Assembly (NCBI GenBank): GCA_017745015.1
Contig: JAGIAF010000009.1
Location: 1-24,683 of the forward strand
DNA: 24,683 nt
Reading direction: 5' to 3'
From: Bdellovibrio sp.
GTDB taxonomy: Bacteria; Bdellovibrionota; Bdellovibrionia; Bdellovibrionales; Bdellovibrionaceae
Position numbers and translations under genes: made by a program. This document shows positions 1-7,523 of the stretch, in pieces. The stretch's first letter is position 1. Each line of letters begins with the position of its first letter. The notes under the pieces were generated by a model, which did not search any database, was not told the origin of the DNA, and saw nothing but the letters and a program-made list of their open reading frames with translations.

Positions 1-801
1 GTGGTTTGAACTCTTAGATGCGTCTATGGATTTTTTCATCAACATCGCCTTATCGGTCGGCAAATGACTGTCGGTTTCAGGGTGATCGCCGCTGGCAGAA
101 ACGCCACCGTGACGTTCCGTAACGCCACTTGTGCTGCTGGCTTCTTTTTTCACGCGAACATGGTTGATCACATCTTTTACGCCGGAGCATTTTTCTGCCA
201 AATCTTCTGCCATGTGTTTCATGCGGCGTTCGGTGACTGTGCCGGTAAGAGTGACTTCTCCGTTTTTGACTTCAATTTCAATGTCGCTGGCATCAATGCG
301 CGCATGGCGAGTCAGAGCTTCCGACACATCTTCTTTAATTCGGTCATCAGAACGGCTGTATCCTTTTGGTCCGCGACCGGCAAAAGAGACGCGAGCATCT
401 TGTCCGGCGACGAAGTGTTCGTCGTGGCCTGAGTAATCCGGATAGTCTGAGCCGTAAGAACTGTAGGAGCTTGATGAGAAGTCCGCGCCGATATCGCGGT
501 TGTATTCACGAGGCTCATTGCGGTTCCAGCGTTCCGTTTCATAACTGTCTCCAAATCTTTCGCGAGCACGTTCACGACGACCGAAACTCATTCCTTCATA
601 GGAGGAATCATCTCTTTCAGTGCGCCAGCGTTCGGGTTCTTCATTGCGATAGCGTGCAGAAGTGCCTCGTTCTAAGGTGCGCTCGTCATAGTCTGAAGCT
701 GATGAAGATTCATCGCGATAGCCGGATCTTTCATCCATGGGATCGCGCTCATACCAATCTCTGCGTCTTCGGTTTGATTGTCCTCGATAAGGGCTTGTCA
801 T
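1..801 (-). CDS. BON-domain protein with disordered charged N-terminus, 3' end cut off
   Basis: The reading frame is open from an ATG at 801 to the window edge, so 267 residues are visible and the stop lies outside. A GGAGG ribosome site sits just upstream of the start. Residues 1-140 are low-complexity and rich in Arg, Asp, Glu, Ser and Tyr, with no signal peptide or membrane segment. A short GRGPKGYSRSD linker at about 142-152 leads into one BON domain at about 151-218, with the typical IDASDIEIEVKNGEVTLTG core and a GVKDVINHVRV end. BON domains are thought to bind phospholipid or other hydrophobic ligands, and many are periplasmic. This architecture, with a charged disordered head, the GRGPKGY linker and one BON domain, recurs in proteobacterial stress-type proteins as I remember them. 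The lack of an export signal suggests a cytoplasmic location, but that is inference. Its exact role is unknown. Confidence 0.85.
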   Translation of the reverse strand, partial: MTSPYRGQSNRRRRDWYERDPMDERSGYRDESSSASDYDERTLERGTSARYRNEEPERWRTERDDSSYEGMSFGRRERARERFGDSYETERWNRNEPREYNRDIGADFSSSSYSSYGSDYPDYSGHDEHFVAGQDARVSFAGRGPKGYSRSDDRIKEDVSEALTRHARIDASDIEIEVKNGEVTLTGTVTERRMKHMAEDLAEKCSGVKDVINHVRVKKEASSTSGVTERHGGVSASGDHPETDSHLPTDKAMLMKKSIDASKSSNH

Positions 802-892
802 AAATCCTCCGTGAATTTTGCTTAGAGAATTCAGGATGGAGGAAAATCGAAGGGGAGCCTATGAGAACTGGGGGAGTATTTCAGAAAACAGA

Positions 893-916
893 AGGGGACT
901 TTTGGCAAAGTCCCCT
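893..916 (-). terminator. Hairpin terminator after the secreted four-cysteine protein
   Basis: A perfect 10-bp stem (AGGGGACTTT pairing with AAAGTCCCCT) with a 4-base loop lies 18 bases past the stop of the gene ending at 935. On the minus strand it is followed by a T-rich stretch (TTCTGTTTT), as expected of an intrinsic terminator. The rest of the 802-934 gap shows only the leader of the BON gene. Confidence 0.7.
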
Positions 917-934
917 GGATGTGATTTTACAATT

Positions 935-1507
935 TTAGTGGCGGATCATTTTGCAGAATACTGCAGAGGACATTCCGTAAGTCGTGTCGGCTGTTCTGCC
1001 GATGACAAACAGGTTCTTGTGGCTGGCATCCGTACGGTGCCAGTAGCGAATGTCTATGGTGTCATAGAGATGTGCAACTTCAACGTGATCTTCTGTGACT
1101 TTCGCGGGAGTTCCAGTTGAACCCGCTTTTGCAAATGCCGCTTTCATTTCTTCAGCAGACATTTCTGCGTAGGGATCTTCTCCATAGAAGAAACTGAACA
1201 TACCGCTGACATTTAACTCACCAGCCGTTTTGTCAAAAACGAATCCACCATGATGAGCGAAGTTGGGATTGTATTGAGGATTTAAGTGAAAGCATTTACC
1301 GCTGAAGCCCGTTAGGTCGTCATTTGCAAAACCGCCAACGCCGTCTTTGTAGCCAGCGATGACATTCAGCATAGGCTCAGAGCAAGGATTGCCATCACAA
1401 AGTTCTGTCGGCTCAGGTACAGGAGCTTGTTGCTGTTGTGAGCTCGCTGACGCGGTTGTAGTGAAAGCTGCAAGGACGGTGATCAAAGATGTAAATAGCT
1501 GTCTCAT
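935..1507 (-). CDS. Secreted hypothetical protein with four cysteines
   Basis: The 190-residue product begins with a typical Sec signal peptide: a short positive start, a hydrophobic core, and a likely cut after ASA at about residue 22. A Gln/Pro-rich linker follows. The mature part has four cysteines (C37, C42, C72, C185), which could form two disulfide bonds, so a periplasmic or extracellular location fits. Phe, Tyr, His and Gly are common in the mature part. I do not recognise the family and assign no function. The ATG is preceded by GGAGG at good spacing, and a hairpin terminator follows the stop. The gene stands alone between the BON gene and speA, all on the minus strand. Confidence 0.8.
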   Translation of the reverse strand: MRQLFTSLITVLAAFTTTASASSQQQQAPVPEPTELCDGNPCSEPMLNVIAGYKDGVGGFANDDLTGFSGKCFHLNPQYNPNFAHHGGFVFDKTAGELNVSGMFSFFYGEDPYAEMSAEEMKAAFAKAGSTGTPAKVTEDHVEVAHLYDTIDIRYWHRTDASHKNLFVIGRTADTTYGMSSAVFCKMIRH

Positions 1508-1521
1508 AGTGCCTCCATGGC

Positions 1522-1549
1522 CCTATAGAAAAGCATTTCAATCTGTCGG
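1522..1549 (-). promoter_or_regulatory. Possible promoter of the secreted four-cysteine protein
   Basis: On the minus strand CCGACA is followed after 16 bases by TATAGG, each matching 4 of 6 bases of the sigma-70 hexamers. The predicted start would leave only a very short leader before the ATG at 1507, so this is weak. The region just beyond it (1557-1621) holds a small imperfect inverted repeat and no gene. Confidence 0.2.
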
Positions 1550-1651
1550 AGAGTGGTCAAAGGGTGCCCATAAGGGACTCCGCGAATTGGCACATAGTCT
1601 GGGCAAAGTTTTCCCCTGTGAGAGGAAGAGCTGGCGCAAGGTCAGGACAAA

Positions 1652-1680
1652 AAAAGGGGGCGATAAAATCGCCCCCTTTT
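1652..1680 (-). terminator. Strong intrinsic terminator of speA
   Basis: A 9-bp GC-rich stem (GGGGGCGAT with ATCGCCCCC) and a 3-base loop are flanked by A and T runs, which extend the stem and give a long U tract on the minus strand. It lies 14 bases after the speA stop. The A/T runs on both sides might let it work in both directions. Confidence 0.92.
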
Positions 1681-1693
1681 GAGGAAAGACAAT

Positions 1694-3598
1694 TTATTCA
1701 GCCTCTTCGAGGTAGGTGTAACCTGAAAGACCTTCTTCGTAGTGCTTGATAAGAAGTTTTGCTTCTTGTTTCGTGATCGAACCTTTTTGGATCGATTCTT
1801 CTGTCGCTTGACGAACGTTATCAACCATTTCAGAGCGGCCGTACTGAACGTAAGACAATACTTCAGTTACAGTGTCGCCTGGAACGTAGTGGTCAATTGT
1901 GTAACCAACGCCGTTCAAAGAGATATGAACCGCATCTGTATCACCGAACAAGTTGTGCAAGTCACCCAAGATCTCTTGGTAAGCGCCCGTCAAGAACACC
2001 CCCAAGTAGTATTGTTGGCCGTCTTCGTACTTGTGCAGGCGAATTGTATCTTTAGATTCACCAGATTCTGTATCGATGAATTTTTCAATCACACCGTCAG
2101 AGTCACAAGTCAAATCCGCCAATGTCGCCTCACGCGCAGGCTCTTCGCCTAAGCGGTGGATCGGCAATACTGGGAACAATTGTCCCACGGCCCAAGAATC
2201 TGGAAGAGATTGGAACAAAGAGAAGTTTGAATAATAAGTGTCGCACAATTCTTTAGAAAGTGCGGCAATGATGTCTTCAGTGTCCGGAACTGTTTTCGCC
2301 AGAAGCACCATTTTCGTCGCGATAGTGAAGTACATGGCCTCACACCATGCGCGTTGCTCAAGAGACAATACGCCGTAAGTGAAAAGCTGCAAAGTTTCGT
2401 TCTTAGATTGCTCAAGGTCATTGAAGCACTCGTTGATATTGTCTTTGTTCACCTTTTCAAAGATGTACTGCATGTCTTGCATGATCGAAGGATCAGTTTT
2501 AGTTGCAGGACGTGGTGGCTCAGAACGGTGAAGGTCGTTCATACCCAAAACGTTGAATACTAAAACCGAGTGATGGGCTACCAAGAAACGGCCCGATTCA
2601 GTCACGATATTTGGATGTGGGATGCCTTTTTCGTCGCACAGAGTTTGAACTGTAGAAACGATATCATTCGCGTATTCTTGTTCAGAATAGTTCACAGAGC
2701 TGTCGGAGTGGCCAGAACCGTCGTAGTCGATACCAAGACCGCCGCCCACGTCGAGATATTTTAGACCGGCGCCCATTTTGTGAAGTTCCACATAGAAGCG
2801 GATGCCTTCTTTTAAAGAAGATTTGATAGATTGAATCGCTGGAACTTGTGAACCGATGTGGTAGTGCATCAGTTCCAAGCAATCAAGCATGCCTTCAGCT
2901 CTCAAGTACTCTACGCCATCCACGATTTCAGATGCCGTCAAACCGAACTTAGAACGAGCACCTGAAGAATCAACCCATTTACCTGCGCCTTGAGTGTTCA
3001 ATTTTGCGCGGAAACCGATTTTTGGACGAGTGTTGAATTTCTTCGCCACTTCCACGATCATTTTCAATTCTTCTTTACGATCCACAACGATGATGGTGTT
3101 GCGGCCGAGCTTTTGAGAAAGAATCGCAGTTTCGATGTATTCAGCATCTTTGAAGCCATTACAGATGATCAGTGCGTTTTCAGTGTTCATCAACGCAAGA
3201 ACCACAAGAAGTTCTGGTTTAGAACCGCACTCAAGACCCATGTTGAAGTCTTTGCCGTATTTTACAAGTTCTTGAACCAAGTGACGTTGTTGATTCACTT
3301 TGATTGGGTAGACGCCGTTGTAGTTACCTTTGTAACCATGATCAGCGAATGCTTTTTTAAAGCAGCCGTTCAAAAGTTCAACGCGTGATTTGATGATATC
3401 TGGGAATCTGATCATGATTGGAACGCGGATACCGCGGTCCAAAAGATCTTGAGTCAATTCGTGGAGGTCAACGGAAGGACCGTTGGCTCCCATCGGAGTA
3501 ACAGACACTGTGCCTGTTGAGTTAATTCTGAAATAACCGTTGCCCCAGTTGTTGATACCGTAAAGCGCCGCGCTTTTTTCAGGACTCCAATTTGACAT
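1694..3598 (-). CDS. speA: Biosynthetic arginine decarboxylase
   Basis: This 634-residue enzyme turns arginine into agmatine, the first step of putrescine and spermidine synthesis by the agmatine route. It is a fold-III PLP enzyme. The YPIKVNQ motif carries the lysine that binds PLP (K100). The HYHIGSQ stretch (about 245-251), the glycine loop DVGGGLG (283-289) and ESGR (334-337) form the cofactor pocket of the TIM barrel. The C-terminal beta domain carries TCDSDG with the family's active-site cysteine (C498). The length is close to that of E. coli SpeA (about 658). The ATG at 3598 gives the expected N-terminus, but the upstream ribosome site is poor (ACGAAG right against the start). It lies 72 bases after leuS, so it may be read from the leuS transcript. 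No other polyamine gene is in view. Confidence 0.97.
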   Translation of the reverse strand: MSNWSPEKSAALYGINNWGNGYFRINSTGTVSVTPMGANGPSVDLHELTQDLLDRGIRVPIMIRFPDIIKSRVELLNGCFKKAFADHGYKGNYNGVYPIKVNQQRHLVQELVKYGKDFNMGLECGSKPELLVVLALMNTENALIICNGFKDAEYIETAILSQKLGRNTIIVVDRKEELKMIVEVAKKFNTRPKIGFRAKLNTQGAGKWVDSSGARSKFGLTASEIVDGVEYLRAEGMLDCLELMHYHIGSQVPAIQSIKSSLKEGIRFYVELHKMGAGLKYLDVGGGLGIDYDGSGHSDSSVNYSEQEYANDIVSTVQTLCDEKGIPHPNIVTESGRFLVAHHSVLVFNVLGMNDLHRSEPPRPATKTDPSIMQDMQYIFEKVNKDNINECFNDLEQSKNETLQLFTYGVLSLEQRAWCEAMYFTIATKMVLLAKTVPDTEDIIAALSKELCDTYYSNFSLFQSLPDSWAVGQLFPVLPIHRLGEEPAREATLADLTCDSDGVIEKFIDTESGESKDTIRLHKYEDGQQYYLGVFLTGAYQEILGDLHNLFGDTDAVHISLNGVGYTIDHYVPGDTVTEVLSYVQYGRSEMVDNVRQATEESIQKGSITKQEAKLLIKHYEEGLSGYTYLEEAE

Positions 3599-3622
3599 CT
3601 TCGTAGGCCCTCTGCTGTAAGC

Positions 3623-3641
3623 ACTCCGGCTTCGCCGGAGT
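3623..3641 (-). terminator. Hairpin between leuS and speA, possible terminator or attenuator
   Basis: A perfect 8-bp stem (ACTCCGGC with GCCGGAGT) and 3-base loop lie 29 bases after the leuS stop and about 25 bases before the speA start. No U tract follows on the minus strand, so it may stabilise or only partly terminate the leuS message. The octamer AGGCCCTC occurs on each side of it (3605-3612 and 3652-3659). Confidence 0.45.
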
Positions 3642-3670
3642 AGTTTAGCTCAGGCCCTCGAAAGAGAAGC

Positions 3671-6061
3671 CTAAGCTTTGATTATTAAGTTCAAAATCTT
3701 ACCCGCTTTGTAGATCACTTTATCAGGATCTTTGCCAGCGAGTACTGCAGAAACACCAGGCACGGCTTTCGCCGCGGAAACAGCTTCTTGTTCAGAAGCC
3801 GCTACGCCAATTTCGATCGTGCCACGCATTTTGCCGTTTACTTGCACGCCGATTGTCACAGTGTCGTCAGCGCAAAGGGTACTATCATACATTGGCCACG
3901 GAGCCAAAGAGCAAAGTCCTTGGCCGCCCATTTTTTCCCACAATTCTTCTGCCATGTGAGGAGCAAATGGAGCCAGGATTTGAACAAGAGGTTTCAAAGC
4001 CAATTCAGAACGGCATTCGGTCTTGTAAAGCTCATTTACCAAGATCATCATGGCGCTGATTGCAGTGTTAAAGCTCATACCCTCAATGTCTTCTGTGACC
4101 TTTTTGATGGTTTTATGAACTAATTTCTCGATTTCTTTCGGCAAAGCCTCTTTTGTCGCCACGTATTGGCCGTCGTCATTAACAACCAAACGACTTACGC
4201 GGTCCAAGAAGCGTTTCACGCCATCGATACCGGTTGGAGACCACGCTTTGTCTTTGTCCAAAGGGCCCATGAAGCTTACGAAAGTTCTGACCGCGTCCGC
4301 GCCGTGAGTTTGGCCAATATCCAAGGCCGGGATCACGTTTCCGCGGGATTTCGACATTTTTTCACCATCTGGTCCCAAAACCATGCCTTGGTGTGCAAGT
4401 TTTTTGAATGGCTCGTTATGAGTAACTAAACCGCAGTCAAAAAGAACCTTCATCCAGAAGCGCGAGTACAACAAGTGACCTACTGTGTGCTCTGGGCCGC
4501 CGATATAAAGATCCACTGGCATCCAGTATTTCTCAGCCTCAGGAGAGAATGGAGCTTGGTCATTTTTTGGATCGATATAGCGTAAGAAGTACCAAGAAGA
4601 ACCTGCAGCACCTGGCATAGTGTCAGTCTCACGACGACCACCATCGCCATAGCGAACCCAGTCATGGATTTTTGCAAGAGGAGCTTCGCCCGAATCAGAA
4701 GGCTCATAGTCTGCAACTTCAGGAAGCAACACAGGAAGTTCATTGTAAGGAACACCCATTTGTTTGCCACCAGCAAGATTAACAATTGGGAACGGCTCAC
4801 CCCAATAGCGTTGGCGGCTGAACAACCAGTCGCGAAGTTTGTATTGAACTTCGCGCGTGCCCATTTTTTTATTTTCAAGGTGAGCAACCATTTTGCTGAT
4901 GGCTTCAGTCTTGGAAAGGCCATTTAGGAAGTCCGAGTTTATAAGAGTGCCTTCACCTTCGAACGGTAAAGCATCGCCGCCTTCCAAAACACGTTTTACT
5001 GGAAGGTTGAACTTCGTCGCGAATTCAAAGTCGCGAGCATCATGACCAGGAACAGCCATGATTGCGCCTGTTCCGTAGTCCGTCAGAACGTAGTCAGCAA
5101 TCCAGATCTCGATTTTTTCACCAGAGATTGGGTTGATGGCGTGTGCACCTGTGAATACGCCGGTTTTTTCAGTCGTCGCTTTTCTTTCAACTTCAGATTT
5201 ACGAGATGTCGCTGCGATATAATCTTCAACAGCCGCGTGTTGTGGTTGCGAAGTGATTTTTTTAACAAGTGGATGCTCTGGGGCCATCACCATGAACGTC
5301 ACACCAAATAAAGTGTCAGGGCGAGTCGTGAAGACTTCGAAGGAGCCGGAGTCGTCAGCAACTTTGAAAGTCACTCGCGCGCCTTCAGATTTTCCAATCC
5401 AATTGCGTTGCGCTTCTTTAGTACGTTCTGGCCAGTCGACATGATCAAGGTCATTCAAAAGACGTTCAGCGTAGTCTGTGATTTTAAGCATCCATTGCTT
5501 CATCGGAACGCGAATCACCGGGTGACCGCCACGCTCTGATTTGCCATCAATAACTTCATCATTCGCCAAAACTGTCTTTAGGGCAGGACACCAGTTCACT
5601 GGAACTTCTTTTTGGTAAGCAAGTCCACGCTCATAAAGTTTCAAGAAAATGAATTGAGTCCATTTATAGTATTCAGGCTCACAAGTAGAAATCTCGCGGT
5701 CCCAATCAAAACTAAAACCAAAAGATTGAAGCGTGTGACGGAAAGACTCAATAGCCTTGCGAGTTGTGATAGCTGGGTGAATTCCAGTTTGAATCGCATA
5801 TTGCTCCGCCGGCAAACCAAACGCATCATAACCCATCGGGTGAAGTACGTTAAAACCCTTCGCGCGTTTGTAGCGCGAAATAATATCTGCCGGAGTATAA
5901 GAAGCCATATGCCCCACATGTAAACCTGATCCGGAAGGATACGGAAACATATCAAGCGCATAATACTTAGGCTTCGAAGAACTCATCTCAGCCTGAAACG
6001 CTTTCGCATCAGCCCATTTCTTCTGCCACTTCTTCTCAATTTCAGTAAAATTCAAACTCAT
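3671..6061 (-). CDS. leuS: Leucyl-tRNA synthetase
   Basis: This class I synthetase charges tRNA-Leu. Counting from the start chosen here, the protein has 796 residues. The HIGH-type motif is HVGH (48-51) and the KMSKS loop is at about 568-572. The inserted CP1 editing domain shows TTRPDT (245-250) and GTGAIMAVPGHDARD (about 331-345). In place of the cysteine pairs of the E. coli zinc knuckle there is DGKSERGGHP (about 172-181), so the metal site is lost; other bacterial LeuS proteins share this variant. The frame could open at a GTG at 6082, but the ATG at 6061 is preferred because GGGAG sits 6 bases before it and the protein then begins with the usual N-terminus. A likely promoter lies about 30 bases upstream. 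speA follows on the same strand. Confidence 0.98.
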   Translation of the reverse strand: MSLNFTEIEKKWQKKWADAKAFQAEMSSSKPKYYALDMFPYPSGSGLHVGHMASYTPADIISRYKRAKGFNVLHPMGYDAFGLPAEQYAIQTGIHPAITTRKAIESFRHTLQSFGFSFDWDREISTCEPEYYKWTQFIFLKLYERGLAYQKEVPVNWCPALKTVLANDEVIDGKSERGGHPVIRVPMKQWMLKITDYAERLLNDLDHVDWPERTKEAQRNWIGKSEGARVTFKVADDSGSFEVFTTRPDTLFGVTFMVMAPEHPLVKKITSQPQHAAVEDYIAATSRKSEVERKATTEKTGVFTGAHAINPISGEKIEIWIADYVLTDYGTGAIMAVPGHDARDFEFATKFNLPVKRVLEGGDALPFEGEGTLINSDFLNGLSKTEAISKMVAHLENKKMGTREVQYKLRDWLFSRQRYWGEPFPIVNLAGGKQMGVPYNELPVLLPEVADYEPSDSGEAPLAKIHDWVRYGDGGRRETDTMPGAAGSSWYFLRYIDPKNDQAPFSPEAEKYWMPVDLYIGGPEHTVGHLLYSRFWMKVLFDCGLVTHNEPFKKLAHQGMVLGPDGEKMSKSRGNVIPALDIGQTHGADAVRTFVSFMGPLDKDKAWSPTGIDGVKRFLDRVSRLVVNDDGQYVATKEALPKEIEKLVHKTIKKVTEDIEGMSFNTAISAMMILVNELYKTECRSELALKPLVQILAPFAPHMAEELWEKMGGQGLCSLAPWPMYDSTLCADDTVTIGVQVNGKMRGTIEIGVAASEQEAVSAAKAVPGVSAVLAGKDPDKVIYKAGKILNLIIKA

Positions 6062-6089
6062 AAAAAACTCCCAAAAAGACACTAACTTA

Positions 6090-6116
6090 AATATAGAAAA
6101 TCCTAAGACATTTCAA
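6090..6116 (-). promoter_or_regulatory. Likely sigma-70 promoter of leuS
   Basis: On the minus strand TTGAAA (5 of 6) is followed by TATATT (5 of 6) with a 15-base spacer; shifting the -10 by two bases gives TATTTA with a 17-base spacer. It lies about 30 bases upstream of the preferred leuS ATG, and the surrounding sequence is AT-rich. Confidence 0.5.
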
Positions 6117-6205
6117 CGCATAACGCACCCACCATCCCCAAGACTCCAGACCTAACTATTCGAGAAATTTTCCCGTAGTTTTCCCAAATCCACTCCATTG
6201 CACTT

Positions 6206-6400
6206 AAAAAATTTCCCCTGTGAACTCTGTTCGGATCGCCCAGGATATGCTCCCCTGGATTGAGCGCGAGTTCCGCAAGCGAGCCCAGTACCGCCGTTAG
6301 TACCTAGGCTAAAATCGAGCGAGGACTGTCCGAGCGAGCAAGCCAGGGGAGCCTAGCCTGGACGAGCCGTACCGAGAACTAGTCAAAGGGGCAATTTTTT
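6206..6400. repeat. 195-base fold-back element between leuS and the diguanylate cyclase gene
   Basis: This fills the centre of the gene-free stretch 6062-6482. Its ends are inverted copies of each other: 6206-6223 and 6383-6400 match at 16 of 18 positions. A second pair of arms lies inside, with GCTCCCCTGG at 6249-6258 pairing exactly with 6343-6352 and further imperfect pairing between them. The core (6259-6342) is GC-rich and repeats CGAGCGAG-like words. No open frame of note runs through it. It could be a small non-autonomous mobile element, a structured RNA or a strong transcription barrier between the divergent genes; I cannot tell which. No transposase is nearby, and no target-site duplication was recognised. 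Confidence 0.6.
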
Positions 6401-6482
6401 CCCCGTACGATTGAATGGTTTTTGGACTAAACAAAATGGACAAATTAACCGAAAAGTAGGTCAACGATACACTGGTATGTAG

Positions 6483-7481
6483 ATGAGTTTTGAAACTGCA
6501 ACGAAACATCCAAGAAGTCGTCGTATTCTCGTAATTGACGACGATAAAGACAGCTTAGAGATCTTGCTCGAGCCACTGCGTTGGGAAGGCTATGACGCCC
6601 GCGGAGTGACGACAGAGCAGGAAGCTCATAAGCTTATCGAGTCATGGATCCCCCATGTGGTGATCTTGGACTGGATGGCGCCATCTATGGCGGGTCTGCG
6701 AATGCTTAAAACCATCCGCGAGCGTCTTTCCCACGTGTCGTGCGTTTTCGTTTCTGAAAATGCAAGTACTGAAGCCATTATTGAAGCCTTAGACTCTGGT
6801 GCGGACGATTACATCGTAAAGCCCTTTGTTCCCCTTGAACTTTTGGCGCGCATCCGTTCCCAGCTTCGTATCCGCGATCTTCATGAACAGCTTCTTTTTG
6901 CCAATGAAAAGCTTAAAGAATTGGTGGATACAGATGACCTCACGGGTCTTTATAATATGCGTTCCCTGTATCAACGTTTGGACTTCGAGATGGAGCGTGC
7001 AAGACGCTTTAGTCGTGATGTCTGCGTCGTGATGATGGACATGGATTACTTTAAAACTGTGAATGACGGGCATGACCATTTGTTCGGAAGCTATGTCCTT
7101 TCGGAAGTGGGTAAAATCATCCGCGCTTGCACACGCAATATCGATATTCCAGCTCGTTACGGTGGTGACGAATTCTTGGTTGTGTTGACGGAAACGAATC
7201 ACGAAGGTGCGATGCACTTTTGCGAGCGTTTGCGTGAAAACATCCAAAGAACCACGTTCCGCAACGGTGAAGACTCTAAGAAGCTTACGGCCTCTTTAGG
7301 CTTTGCGATCACGGTTCCTGGCGAGAATATCAGCGCTAAGGAAATGGTCCGTCGTGCCGACCATGCTCTTTATGAAGCAAAACGCGCTGGCCGCAATCAG
7401 GTTTGCTATTACAAACCCGAGGCGGGCAAGGTGGTGGAGATCAAGCCTCCTTCACAAAACCGTAAGAAAGCCGCCGGCTAA
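6483..7481 (+). CDS. Response regulator with GGDEF output (diguanylate cyclase)
   Basis: The 332-residue protein joins a receiver domain (about 14-130) to a GGDEF domain (about 148-320). The receiver is complete, with an acidic cluster at DDD (19-21), phospho-acceptor D63 in VILDWMAP, and K113 in VKPF. The GGDEF domain keeps YGGDEF (227-231), so it should make cyclic-di-GMP from two GTP. The RNID motif (218-221), exactly five residues before GGDEF, is the inhibitory I-site, which predicts feedback by the product. No membrane segment is present. Bdellovibrio uses several diguanylate cyclases to control prey entry, gliding and host-independent growth; which one this is cannot be told from here. 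No histidine kinase is adjacent. The start codon has no clear ribosome site but places the receiver correctly. The gene ends in TAATAA and is followed 42 bases later by a metal exporter gene. Confidence 0.95.
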   Translation: MSFETATKHPRSRRILVIDDDKDSLEILLEPLRWEGYDARGVTTEQEAHKLIESWIPHVVILDWMAPSMAGLRMLKTIRERLSHVSCVFVSENASTEAIIEALDSGADDYIVKPFVPLELLARIRSQLRIRDLHEQLLFANEKLKELVDTDDLTGLYNMRSLYQRLDFEMERARRFSRDVCVVMMDMDYFKTVNDGHDHLFGSYVLSEVGKIIRACTRNIDIPARYGGDEFLVVLTETNHEGAMHFCERLRENIQRTTFRNGEDSKKLTASLGFAITVPGENISAKEMVRRADHALYEAKRAGRNQVCYYKPEAGKVVEIKPPSQNRKKAAG

Positions 7482-7523
7482 TAATTCATTGACTGTGGGG
7501 CGGGGATTTACGAAAACCCTGTT

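Noticed and set aside
366..803. Plus-strand open frames of up to 145 codons at 64-803
   Set aside because: They are antisense to the BON gene, which has a clear domain and ribosome site.
3605..3659. Direct repeat AGGCCCTC on both sides of the leuS-speA hairpin
   Set aside because: Eight bases are too short to be meaningful by themselves in a window this size.
6062..6082. GTG start adding seven residues to LeuS
   Set aside because: GGGAG is well placed for the ATG at 6061, and the added residues do not fit the usual LeuS N-terminus.
6206..6400. 6S RNA, RNase P RNA, tmRNA or SRP RNA in the long gap
   Set aside because: The size and fold-back shape suggested 6S RNA, but the conserved sequence blocks of these RNAs were not found on either strand.
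6062..6482. Cyclic-di-GMP riboswitch upstream of the diguanylate cyclase gene
   Set aside because: The known conserved core of the GEMM-I motif is not present in the leader.
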